Numbered from the stretch's first letter, positions 1 through 5,712 are shown. The stretch is DNA of 7,499 nt from an uncultured Coriobacteriaceae bacterium (GCA_902783925.1 CACZSV010000162.1:1-7499); one strand, 5' to 3'. The notes: generated by a model not told the origin, from the letters alone. A program made the numbers and translations.

Positions 1-1
1 C

Positions 2-268
2 ACTCCGGTCTACCGCATGTATAACCCGAACGCGGGCGAGCACCACTACACCATGAGCGAGGCGGAAAGGGATATGCTGGTCTCGGTCGGGTGGAACTAC
101 GAGAGCATCGGCTGGTACTCAGACGACGCGAAGGCGGTGCCGCTCTACCGTGACTACAACCCCAACGCCTTTGCGAACAACCACAACTACACCACAAGCG
201 CGGCGGAGCACGAGATGCTCATGGGAGTAGGCTGGAACAGCGAGGGCTACGCTTGGTACGGGATTTAG
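2..268 (+). CDS. C-terminal end of a DUF5648 repeat protein (5' end outside window)
   Basis: The frame is open to the left window edge, so this is the last 88 codons of a larger gene and the methionine codon at 17 is probably internal. Two tandem repeat units are visible. The first runs from VYRMYNPNAGEHHYT to VSVGWNYESIGWY, and the second from LYRDYNPNA through HNYTTSAAEHEML to GVGWNSEGYAWYG. The pattern YNPN-x-H-YT, then an (A)E-x-ML spacing, then GWN-x-EG-WY is typical of DUF5648 units. These usually sit at the C-terminus of secreted or surface proteins of Gram-positive gut bacteria and are thought to act in carbohydrate or cell-wall binding. The ORF stops at TAG (266-268). No membrane anchor or sorting signal follows the repeats. 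The enzymatic or adhesive N-terminal part, if any, lies outside the window. A damaged relative of the first unit lies at 1636-1728. Confidence 0.8.
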   Translation, partial: TPVYRMYNPNAGEHHYTMSEAERDMLVSVGWNYESIGWYSDDAKAVPLYRDYNPNAFANNHNYTTSAAEHEMLMGVGWNSEGYAWYGI

Positions 269-308
269 GGGCAGCATGAACTTCCCGGTGGGTGAGCTGC
301 TGTGCGCC

Positions 309-324
309 CGCCGGAAAACCGGCG
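309..324 (+). terminator. Short GC hairpin after the DUF5648 gene
   Basis: CGCCGG (309-314) pairs perfectly with CCGGCG (319-324) around an AAAA loop, 40 bases after the stop codon. No T-run follows, so it is a poor intrinsic terminator by standard rules. It may only be RNA 3'-end structure. Confidence 0.25.
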
Positions 325-363
325 CAATCTAAGGCCCCCTGACGGGTTTTGTGAGACGCCTTG

Positions 364-450
364 GGGTGAAACTACCTCCCGGAAAAGCACGCGAAAAGTG
401 CCCGTACACCGACGGCGGCGTATGGGCCTTTCATTGCCGCAGGTCAGCGA
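364..450 (+). repeat. Dispersed repeat, copy A
   Basis: The stretch starting GGGTGAAACTACCTCCC matches 1723-1800. Over the first 52 bases I count 46 identities by eye. After a short length difference in the hairpin, the TTTCATT-x2-CGCAGGTCAGC segment matches again. Both copies lie just downstream of DUF5648 coding sequence, so the repeat is probably a 3' flanking element of this gene family. The TIR-bounded block at 348-568 contains copy A. Confidence 0.7.
400..432 (+). terminator. Terminator-like hairpin in repeat copy A
   Basis: The arm 400-411 (GCCCGTACACCG) pairs with 416-427 (CGGCGTATGGGC) around an ACGG loop, with one A-C mismatch and one G-T wobble. CTTTC follows. The T-run is short, so termination strength is uncertain. 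The equivalent hairpin in copy B (1758-1777) has a different sequence but the same position in the repeat, which suggests the structure has been kept. Confidence 0.4.
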
Positions 451-554
451 GTCGAAAATCGGGTGCGATATCGCCACGGGGCGGATACGGCACCCGAATC
501 GCGGCCTTCCTACCAGCGATTTTCAGGCAGCCCATATGAGGGCTCCCCGAGAAA

Positions 555-641
555 AAACGTCTCACAAAATTATAATCAGAAACAATAAATGCAGTTCGCA
601 AGGTTCGAATAAGCGGTATTTAGCTCATTTGTGAGACGTTT
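555..641. repeat. Perfect 14-base inverted repeat around an AT-rich 59-base core
   Basis: AAACGTCTCACAAA (555-568) and TTTGTGAGACGTTT (628-641) are exact reverse complements, separated by 59 bases. The core is distinctly AT-rich compared with the DNA to its left and contains TATAAT at 571-576. No good -35 box is spaced correctly to that hexamer. Possible roles are a pair of operator or integrase half-sites, the ends of a small element, or a long-loop hairpin. The arms share their 11-base core with 348-358. Confidence 0.55.
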
Positions 642-900
642 AATTTGAAAGTTCCCAAGTTTATGGGTGAAGCGTATGATGCACCATCTGGTTTTGCATG
701 AGGGGCTAGATCCTGCCTCATGTTTCGCTTCTTGAATGAGAGCTTGCTGTTTTTCGATGGTCGAGTAATTTCATGCAGCGCGATTGGCAATGCGTATCTC
801 CGGCTGTACTACATCAGTATGTTGAATAGCATTGAGACGCGGCATTTTGGGCAGCTCCTTCAGAGGTGTTTGTCGGATAGCCCATCTATTCCTTCAGGCA
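642..900. other. Gene-free stretch before mntA
   Basis: I see no credible coding sequence here. Open frames in this stretch lack ribosome sites and family-like composition. One hairpin is visible, CATGAGG (697-703) with CCTCATG (716-722), followed by TTTCGCTTCTT. It could be a weak terminator or nothing. Base composition is more AT-rich than in the housekeeping half of the window, matching the neighbouring toxin-antitoxin genes. Confidence 0.5.
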
Positions 901-909
901 TGCTATTAT
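901..909 (+). promoter_or_regulatory. Possible extended -10 promoter for mntA-hepT
   Basis: TGCTATTAT (901-909) matches an extended -10 (TGn plus TATTAT), with the mntA start 33 bases downstream. No recognisable -35 lies 16-18 bases upstream. This is the best-placed candidate between the inverted repeats and the module. Confidence 0.3.
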
Positions 910-942
910 TCTGAAGACGACAGACGTTCCAAAGGTAGTCCA

Positions 943-1245
943 ATGGCAGATGTGCTTGACATAGAGACAATAAGCGATGCCGTAGCACAGGCCGCCGATG
1001 CTGTTGATATAAAGCGCGCGTTTCTCTTTGGGTCTTATGCTCGCGGTGAGGCAAGCGAGCAGAGCGATATTGACATATGCGTTGAGGCAGGACCGCTCTT
1101 CTCTTTGTTCAGCGCTGGCGCGTTTGCCAATGATATTGAAACTGCCGTTGGAAAACAGGTCGATCTGGTCTCCGAGAAATCCCTCTTTCCCCATGTAAGA
1201 AAGATGATGAACAGAGACAAGGTGTTGATTTATGAAAGATCATGA
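943..1245 (+). CDS. mntA: MntA-like nucleotidyltransferase antitoxin (type VII toxin-antitoxin)
   Basis: A 100-residue minimal nucleotidyltransferase. The motif GSYARGEASEQSDID at residues 30-44 fits GS-x10-D-x-D exactly, with D42 and D44 as likely metal ligands. D74 in KQVDLVSE is the probable third carboxylate. In studied MntA-HepT pairs the antitoxin transfers AMP groups from ATP to a tyrosine of HepT and so silences the toxin. All residues needed for this appear present. I chose the ATG at 943 because AAAGGTAG (931-938) sits five bases upstream and the protein then has normal family length. An in-frame upstream start at 832 would add 37 residues unlike the family. The gene overlaps hepT by 14 bases, consistent with translational coupling. 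Confidence 0.9.
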   Translation: MADVLDIETISDAVAQAADAVDIKRAFLFGSYARGEASEQSDIDICVEAGPLFSLFSAGAFANDIETAVGKQVDLVSEKSLFPHVRKMMNRDKVLIYERS

Positions 1246-1570
1246 TAAAGACCTTCTATATCAAATGCTTTCATACTGCACAAAAATTGGTGAGAGGATA
1301 GAAGCGTATTCCATCGATGAGGATGAATTTGTTGGGAATACAGCACTGCAGGATATGCTTCTCATGCCTATTTTTCAGATCGGTGAGCTTGCCAATGCCC
1401 TTTCTGATGAATTCTGTTCTGACCATACGCAAATACCTTGGAGAGCAATAAAATCATTTCGCAACATGATTGCCCATGATTACGGTGTGGTTGACCCTAA
1501 TTGGGCTTGGAATACCATCATTTTCGACATCCCGGAACTCGAGGCTTTTCTCAAGACCTGCCTTTCCTGA
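1232..1570 (+). CDS. hepT: HepT-like HEPN ribonuclease toxin (DUF86)
   Basis: A 112-residue, probably all-helical HEPN protein of DUF86 type, close to the family length. The catalytic signature R-x4-H-x-Y is intact in RNMIAHDY (R77, H82, Y84). Y84 is the tyrosine that MntA AMPylates in characterised systems. QIGELANALSDEF (residues 49-61) and the PWRAIKSFRN segment (69-78) are also typical. HepT proteins cut RNA, and tRNA cleavage has been shown for one studied member. The actual target here is not visible from sequence. AAGGTG (1219-1224) lies seven bases before the ATG, inside mntA, and the genes overlap by 14 bases. The antitoxin-first order matches known pairs. The active site looks functional, so this is not a decayed toxin. 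Confidence 0.9.
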   Translation: MKDHDKDLLYQMLSYCTKIGERIEAYSIDEDEFVGNTALQDMLLMPIFQIGELANALSDEFCSDHTQIPWRAIKSFRNMIAHDYGVVDPNWAWNTIIFDIPELEAFLKTCLS

Positions 1571-1635
1571 TTCGAACCAAAGTAGGCGGACTGCACGGGT
1601 TGGAGAGCACAAATGTGGCGCTCGGGGACGCGGGT

Positions 1636-1728
1636 GCTTCCGTGCATCGTTTCTACAACGCAAACGGCGGCGAGCACCACTACACCATGAGCGAGGCCGA
1701 AAGGGACATGCTCGTGAGCGTCGGGTGA
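1636..1728 (+). pseudogene. Fragment of a second DUF5648 gene
   Basis: The frame reads ASVHRFYNANGGEHHYT, then SEAERDMLVSVG, and stops at TGA (1726-1728). It matches the first repeat unit of the left-edge gene, TPVYRMYNPNAGEHHYT to MLVSVG, nearly residue for residue. The stop falls where that gene continues with WNYES. Homology upstream of about 1630 fades, and no start codon with a ribosome site is evident. It is therefore a remnant of roughly 30 codons with both ends lost. The right boundary coincides with the start of repeat copy B, as if the gene's 3' half had been deleted and joined to the repeat. Confidence 0.7.
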
Positions 1729-1800
1729 AACCACCTCCCAGAAAAACGCGCGAAAGGTGCCCGTACGCCGACGGGCATTTTCATTATCGCAGGTCAGCAG
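1723..1800 (+). repeat. Dispersed repeat, copy B
   Basis: Begins GGGTGAAACCACCTCCC and aligns with 364-450. The GTGCCCGTAC core and the distal CGCAGGTCAGC are identical, but copy B is shorter in the hairpin region. After about 1800 the similarity ends, and none of the inner stems or 11-base terminal repeats of the 348-568 block are seen. Copy B therefore represents only the left part of that block. Confidence 0.7.
1758..1781 (+). terminator. Intrinsic terminator in repeat copy B
   Basis: TGCCCGT (1758-1764) pairs perfectly with ACGGGCA (1771-1777) around a six-base loop, followed at once by TTTT (1778-1781). It could end mntA-hepT transcripts, 188 bases after the hepT stop. The T-run is short. 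It may originally have served the lost DUF5648 gene. Confidence 0.5.
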
Positions 1801-1846
1801 GTTGATTGCGGAAAAGCGAACTGCGGGAACGAGGGCTCTCTGTCTC

Positions 1847-2386
1847 TTAATCCCTCTGCTCGTGCACGGGGACAAGCCACATTACGCGGACGTCGATTTC
1901 CCCTTTTGCAAGGGCGCGCTTGAGTTGGCGTTCCCGTGCGTCATTGTATTCGCGCTGGAGCTCGGCAATCTTTTCTTCGTATGTGGCGATTTGCGCGGGA
2001 ATATAGGGAGAACGAAGATCGTTGCCGCATACAGGGCACATCTCTCCTTCGACATAGCTTTTGGCAATCTTCGACTCGCAGTTTGTGCAGGTGACGAGCT
2101 TGGCTGACAGCTCGTGAATGGAATGCTCAGCCTCGAATTTATCGCGTTGCTCGCGCATACGTCTAATGCGGTCGGTAATCTGCCCCATGGTCACGGTTGG
2201 CTCGAGCTGATCGAGTGCCACGTGCTTAAAGCGTACAGCGCACGAGCCACCTTGTTCTTTGATAGCCGCTTCGGCTTCCTCGCGCGAGGGGAACAGCGTT
2301 TCGTTTTTCAGGACGAGCATCTCGTATCCACTCGTTTCGATGATCTCGCTCACGTCGCTTTTTAACGGCATAACTTTAAATTCCAT
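1847..2386 (-). CDS. Uncharacterised zinc-ribbon and coiled-coil protein
   Basis: A 179-residue soluble protein I do not recognise. A four-cysteine zinc ribbon is clear, with C100 and C103 in CTNC, C117 and C120 in CPVC, and a 13-residue spacer between the pairs. It is flanked by charged segments with coiled-coil character, about residues 66-92 and 131-162. The N-terminal 60 residues form a mixed alpha/beta region with no motif I can name. There is no signal peptide or membrane segment, so it is probably cytoplasmic. I chose the ATG at 2386 because a perfect AGGAGG lies seven bases upstream. An in-frame start 17 codons earlier has no such site. It is transcribed alone, away from nadD and convergent with the hepT region. 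A nucleic-acid or protein-binding role is possible from the zinc ribbon but is only inference. Confidence 0.8.
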   Translation of the reverse strand: MEFKVMPLKSDVSEIIETSGYEMLVLKNETLFPSREEAEAAIKEQGGSCAVRFKHVALDQLEPTVTMGQITDRIRRMREQRDKFEAEHSIHELSAKLVTCTNCESKIAKSYVEGEMCPVCGNDLRSPYIPAQIATYEEKIAELQREYNDARERQLKRALAKGEIDVRVMWLVPVHEQRD

Positions 2387-2562
2387 GGTTAACCTCCTGG
2401 TTAACTCGTCGTGAAAAAAGCGTAGGGATAACGTCACTCTTGTTATTTCATTCTAATGCAAATTGGTGTGCCGAGGTTTTTTGCGATCGCCCGTTTCCGG
2501 AGTTATTAGGCGAACCTACAGTTGGGAGGCGCCTGGAATCGCTCTCTGCAGATTTATTGACA
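2387..2562. other. Divergent intergenic region upstream of nadD
   Basis: The gap between the minus-strand zinc-ribbon gene and nadD is 329 bases in total. On the minus strand it carries the AGGAGG site just before 2386. A TAGAAT-like hexamer on the minus strand near 2450 has no matching -35, so no promoter for that gene is called. I see no tRNA or known RNA family here. Confidence 0.4.
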
Positions 2563-2568
2563 TATAAT
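2557..2568 (+). promoter_or_regulatory. Possible promoter of the nadD operon
   Basis: TATAAT at 2563-2568 is a perfect -10 hexamer and would give transcription from about 2575, with a leader of roughly 140 bases before nadD. A consensus TTGACA (2557-2562) abuts it directly, so it cannot be its -35. At the correct 16-18 base spacing upstream only weak sequence is found. If TTGACA were used instead, no convincing -10 lies 17 bases downstream. Confidence 0.35.
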
Positions 2569-2719
2569 GAGTGCTTGTGATGCCAACAGAAAGGCGAAAG
2601 GCCCTTGGGCGGAGCGCTTGCGAAAGAAAACGGGCACGAACCGCGGCAGAGGCATTAGACGTCAGCAGTTCGCAGGAGTCAAATTCCGAAAACTAGGACC
2701 AGATTTGGGGACATCGTGA
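2567..2719 (+). CDS. Doubtful 50-codon basic ORF overlapping the nadD start
   Basis: An open frame from ATG 2567 reads MSACDANRKAKGPWAERLRKK and onward, rich in Arg and Lys. Its TGA stop shares four bases with the nadD GTG start (GTGA), the layout of a translationally coupled pair. Against it, there is no ribosome site, the ATG lies inside the best -10 hexamer, and no family is recognised. The stretch may only be leader RNA. Confidence 0.15.
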   Translation: MSACDANRKAKGPWAERLRKKTGTNRGRGIRRQQFAGVKFRKLGPDLGTS

Positions 2720-3318
2720 CCAAGAGAATCGGCATTATGGGCGGCACGTTCGACCCAATACACAATGGGCATCTCGGTATTGCGCAAAGCGTCGCTGAGC
2801 AGCTCGATTTCGACCGCGTTCTCTTTATTCCCACGGGCAACCCCAACTTCAAGCAAGATAGGAAGGTCACTCCAGGGCCTGCGCGAGCGCATATGGTCAA
2901 GCTCGCGATAAAGGGACACGAGCATTTCGAACTCGACACATGCGAAGTCGATCGCGCCGGTATCACCTATACCGCCGACACGCTCAAGGAGCTGACGGAG
3001 CGTTTTCCCGGGGCGGAGCTCTATTTCATTATGGGTGCGGATTCAGCGGCAACGCTTGTTCACTGGAGACGCGCCGAGCAGGTTGCAGACCTGTGCCATA
3101 TTGTTGTGGTGCAGCGGCCTGGCCAATCGATGGAGTTCGTGCGCGCCGCGCTCGAGAGCAGCCCCATTGCTTTTTCCGTGCGCTATGTGGATGTGCCGCA
3201 GGTAGATGTGTCTTCTACGGATATCCGCGAGCGTGTGAGGCGCGGGGATACGATTGAGGATATGCTGCCTCGGGCAGTCGCTGAATATATCGAGAATAAC
3301 GGATTGTATAAGGAGTAG
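2716..3318 (+). CDS. nadD: Nicotinate-nucleotide adenylyltransferase
   Basis: Transfers the AMP part of ATP to nicotinate mononucleotide to make deamido-NAD, the penultimate step of NAD synthesis, in the cytoplasm. The 200-residue length is normal. Family landmarks occur in order. GGTFDPIHNGHL (residues 9-20) holds the HxGH nucleotidyltransferase motif. GADSAATLVHW (107-117) follows, then SSTDIRERVRRG (166-177), the SSTxIR signature, and PRAVAEYIENNGLY (185-198) at the C-terminus. The common PPHK loop is replaced by GNPNFKQD (41-48). The start is GTG 2716, behind a modest TTGGGGA site, and it places the GGTFDP motif at the normal distance from the N-terminus. The TAG stop is three bases before yqeK, so the two are co-transcribed. 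Confidence 0.96.
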   Translation: MTKRIGIMGGTFDPIHNGHLGIAQSVAEQLDFDRVLFIPTGNPNFKQDRKVTPGPARAHMVKLAIKGHEHFELDTCEVDRAGITYTADTLKELTERFPGAELYFIMGADSAATLVHWRRAEQVADLCHIVVVQRPGQSMEFVRAALESSPIAFSVRYVDVPQVDVSSTDIRERVRRGDTIEDMLPRAVAEYIENNGLYKE

Positions 3319-3321
3319 TTT

Positions 3322-3957
3322 TTGGAAGTCGATGAAGAGTTTTTGCAGCGTGTAAGCGATGCAGTTGATAAGCGTCTTTCGGGTAAGCGCCTGGAGCATG
3401 TTCACTCGGTTTCGGAATACGCTGCCAAGCTTGCAGAAATCTACGGGGCCAATGTCTTTGACGCAAAAGTTGCAGGTCTGCTACATGATTGGGATAAGCT
3501 TCTGACTGACGATGAGCTGCCCGCGCGGCTTGACGAGCTTGGCATCGAGCGCCCAGCGCATATCGAGTTTCTGTACCCGGTGTTGCATTCATATACGGGC
3601 GCTGTTGCGGCTCGACGCGAGTTTCCCGAACTTACAGATGAAATTGAAAGCGCAATCAGCCGTCATACCCTTGGGGCGGTCGACATGAGCGACCTGGATA
3701 TGGTCATCTTCATCGCTGATATGATCGAGCCTCTGAGAAAGGCGAAGAAGCGCCCCGACGTCAAGAGAATGCGCGAAATGGTCGGTACTGTTTCGCTCGA
3801 GGAACTGTACTTCGAGGGCTACGCAGCGACGATCAGGTCTCTGGTGGAGCGCAAGCGTTTTATTCATCCAATGGCATTTGAAATATGGAATGGGCTGGTA
3901 GAAAAATATCATCCTATTGACAAATCGCGTCAGGGCGATGCGAACATAGTCTTGTAA
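3322..3957 (+). CDS. yqeK: HD-domain dinucleoside tetraphosphate hydrolase YqeK
   Basis: A 211-residue HD-superfamily phosphohydrolase. In characterised relatives it splits Ap4A symmetrically into two ADP. Likely metal ligands are visible as H26 (RLEHVHSV), the H55-D56 doublet in GLLHDWDK, H89 (VLHSYTGA), H115 (ISRHTLG) and D133 in FIADMIEP. The order and spacing fit YqeK, and the IADxIEP segment is a strong family marker. The start is TTG 3322, supported by AGGAG at 3311-3315, six bases upstream and overlapping the end of nadD. Placement between nadD and rsfS is the conserved arrangement seen in Bacillus and many other Gram-positive bacteria. The C-terminal tail after about residue 195 is longer than the core fold needs and carries no motif. 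Confidence 0.93.
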   Translation: MEVDEEFLQRVSDAVDKRLSGKRLEHVHSVSEYAAKLAEIYGANVFDAKVAGLLHDWDKLLTDDELPARLDELGIERPAHIEFLYPVLHSYTGAVAARREFPELTDEIESAISRHTLGAVDMSDLDMVIFIADMIEPLRKAKKRPDVKRMREMVGTVSLEELYFEGYAATIRSLVERKRFIHPMAFEIWNGLVEKYHPIDKSRQGDANIVL

Positions 3958-4001
3958 TACAATGATTCGTACGTAAAGAAACACGCGCAGAAAGGATTGA
4001 G

Positions 4002-4436
4002 TTGGCAGAAAACACCACTTCGAAGGACCAGGCTCTTATCGCAGCCCGGGCCATCGACGAGAAAAAGGGCACTGATATCGTCATTCAGGACGTTTCTGAA
4101 TTACTTAACATCACTGACTTCTTTGTGATTTGCACGGCAGCGAACAACCGTCGTGTCGATGCTATTGCAGAGGGCGTCGAGGAGCAGCTCTTCAAGGAAG
4201 CCGGTGTAAAACCGACGAGCATCGAGGGCCTTGACGAGAGCAAATGGGTGCTCATGGACTACGGCAACGTCGTCGTGCATATCTTCCAGCCCGCAGACCG
4301 GGACTACTATCGTCTGGAACAGCTGTGGGATGCTGCGCCTACTGTAGATGTGGCGGCTGCAGGCATTGAGGATCCGGTTTACTCAGAGCGAATCGCCAGC
4401 CTGCTTGGAAGAAACGAGCAGGACGCGAACGAATAG
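4002..4436 (+). CDS. rsfS: Ribosome silencing factor RsfS
   Basis: Binds ribosomal protein L14 on the large subunit and blocks joining of the subunits, lowering translation when nutrients are scarce. The conserved core spans about residues 8-112. DVSELLNITDFFVICTA (30-46) and the NNRRVDAIAEGVEE helix come first. WVLMDYGNVVVHIF (82-95) and YYRLEQLWDAAP (102-113) complete it, all strongly diagnostic. About 30 residues follow the core and are acidic, without a known motif. The start is TTG 4002 with AAAGGA at 3991-3996. A 44-base gap after yqeK suggests the same operon with independent ribosome loading. It shares a growth-control theme with its neighbours (NAD supply, Ap4A removal, ribosome silencing). 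Confidence 0.95.
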   Translation: MAENTTSKDQALIAARAIDEKKGTDIVIQDVSELLNITDFFVICTAANNRRVDAIAEGVEEQLFKEAGVKPTSIEGLDESKWVLMDYGNVVVHIFQPADRDYYRLEQLWDAAPTVDVAAAGIEDPVYSERIASLLGRNEQDANE

Positions 4437-4474
4437 AAATAGCGGCAATTGAGGCGTGAAAAAGGAGCAATACT

Positions 4475-5683
4475 ATGAATCAATCATCGTCAATGAATGG
4501 AAGATATTACCGGACGTGCATAAACGACATACGTTCGTCCGAAGGATGGTTTGGGAAGCTCTGCTTGCTCGGCCTGATTTCCTTCATCCCGGTTTTTGGG
4601 CAGATGACCGTGTCGGGTTATGCGTACGAATGGGCGCATAAGGCGGCGTGGGGTATACAAGACCCGATGCCCAAGAAAATCTATGGCCGTCCTGGCAGCA
4701 AAATGCTGAGATGGGGATGGTTCGTGATTGTCATCACGTTTGTCTTTGCGCTCATTCCTCTCATCATTTCTATGATAGGGAGCTTCATGAATGGTGCCGG
4801 TTCGCCGGATGTCGTCTATACCGGTCGTGGAGTTCGCTCTATTGGGCCGAGCAACCCCGCGCTTATTGCAGCTGGAGGTGTTTTCTCGCTCATAGGGACA
4901 ATCTTGGCGATCATTGCAGGGATCTTTGCATGGGTCGGCTGCATTCGCATGACGATCTACGACCGTCTTGGCACGGGGCTCCAGTTTGGCAAAATTTGGA
5001 AGATGGCCAAGCATGACTTTGGTGGACTCATGCGCATCTTTGGCATGTCGCTCATTTGGGGTCTGATTTTTGGATTCATCGCTGGCTTCATTCTCACGAT
5101 TATCGTGGCGATTACCATTGTTCCTGTAATTGCAACTGGTGCGTATGCATCTTCGAGTAGTGGAGAAGTTGCAGGTCTTGCCATAGCAGCAATACTATTT
5201 GCATCCCCGATCTTCCTTATCTTTGCGTATGTATTGTGCGTTGCGCAGGCGTTTCTCAGCATCCTGATTGCACGTGCGGTTGGCTATTGGGCACGCCAGT
5301 TCGATGTTGGTTCGTGGGGCACCAAGGACGACCCGCTGCCCTTCGAGACGCAGCCGGTTCAGCAAACAACCCAGTACGCAATGCCGCAGCAGCCGTATCA
5401 GCAGCAATCTGCTCAGGGGCAGCAGTATTCGCAGCAGCCGGCTCAGCCGCAAGATGGCCCGTATGCGCAAACGCAACCCGCGCAGCCTGTCGAGAAGCCA
5501 GCTGCGGGGCAACCCGAGGTGCAGCAGGCGCAGCCAATGGCCGAACAGCCGGTGGAGCAGCCCGCAACTGCACAGCCCGCAGTGCAGACGCAGCCTCAGC
5601 AAGCGGAGTCTCCCGTTGAGCAGGCGGCGACGTCTCCACAGGAGCCGCAGGCTACGAAGCCGCAGGAGGGCGAGAATCAATAG
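4475..5683 (+). CDS. DUF4013-like polytopic membrane protein with Q/P/A-rich tail
   Basis: 402 residues. The N-terminal 275 residues resemble DUF4013 membrane proteins: a short amphipathic start, then GWFGKLCLLGLISFIPVFG, where the small hydrophobic segment and FIPVFG turn are typical. Hydrophobic segments lie near residues 26-45, 81-102, 129-156, 188-222 (possibly two) and 233-269. Residues 286-402 form a low-complexity tail built of Q, P, A, E and T, with many QP and QPA units. The tail is soluble and probably disordered, facing the cytoplasm or the cell exterior depending on topology, which I cannot settle. No catalytic motif is seen. AAAGGAG (4461-4467) sits seven bases before the ATG. 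It follows rsfS by 38 bases and is closed by a strong terminator, so it may be the last gene of the nadD operon, though the function link is unclear. Substrate or role is unknown. Confidence 0.8.
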   Translation: MNQSSSMNGRYYRTCINDIRSSEGWFGKLCLLGLISFIPVFGQMTVSGYAYEWAHKAAWGIQDPMPKKIYGRPGSKMLRWGWFVIVITFVFALIPLIISMIGSFMNGAGSPDVVYTGRGVRSIGPSNPALIAAGGVFSLIGTILAIIAGIFAWVGCIRMTIYDRLGTGLQFGKIWKMAKHDFGGLMRIFGMSLIWGLIFGFIAGFILTIIVAITIVPVIATGAYASSSSGEVAGLAIAAILFASPIFLIFAYVLCVAQAFLSILIARAVGYWARQFDVGSWGTKDDPLPFETQPVQQTTQYAMPQQPYQQQSAQGQQYSQQPAQPQDGPYAQTQPAQPVEKPAAGQPEVQQAQPMAEQPVEQPATAQPAVQTQPQQAESPVEQAATSPQEPQATKPQEGENQ

Positions 5684-5712
5684 CGCTGCTTTCTGAGAAC
5701 TACCGCTGAGAT

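Larger units (their letters stand above)
348..568. repeat. Candidate MITE-like structured element with 11-base terminal inverted repeats
   Basis: TTTGTGAGACG at 348-358 is matched exactly by its reverse complement CGTCTCACAAA at 558-568, bounding 221 bases with no credible gene. Inside are further paired segments. 400-411 pairs with 416-427, GAAAATCG (454-461) with CGATTTTC (517-524), CGGGTGC (460-466) with GCACCCG (490-496), and AGCCC (529-533) with GGGCT (540-544). Short terminal inverted repeats around a small foldable non-coding body are the usual look of a non-autonomous mini-transposon, but no target-site duplication was recognised. A third direct copy of the 11-mer at 628-638 makes the right boundary ambiguous. 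The element could instead be a structured RNA or part of the 3' region of the DUF5648 gene. Confidence 0.35.

Noticed and set aside
598..617. GGTTCGAAT resembles the T-loop of a tRNA
   Set aside because: The flanking bases do not form a T-stem and no acceptor, D or anticodon arms are found upstream. A tRNA-end attachment site could not be supported either.
302..634. 110-codon frame across the repeat region
   Set aside because: It runs through the hairpins and the inverted repeats, has no ribosome site and shows no protein-like pattern.
348..641. CRISPR array suggested by recurring TTTGTGAGACG
   Set aside because: Only three copies, one inverted, with unequal spacing and 11-base length. No cas genes are nearby.
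720..914. 64-codon open frame upstream of mntA
   Set aside because: No ribosome site, no family resemblance, composition unlike coding DNA, and it overlaps the mntA control region.
832..942. N-terminal extension of MntA from an upstream ATG
   Set aside because: The extra 37 residues are unlike the family, while the ATG at 943 has a good ribosome site and gives normal length.
2580..2700. Possible small structured RNA such as RNase P, SRP or 6S RNA before nadD
   Set aside because: None of the hallmark sequences of these families is present and no stable long stem is evident.
5195..5680. Long Leu/Arg-rich frame on the minus strand
   Set aside because: It is the complement of the Q/P/A-rich tail of the plus-strand membrane protein; its composition is forced by CAG-type codons.
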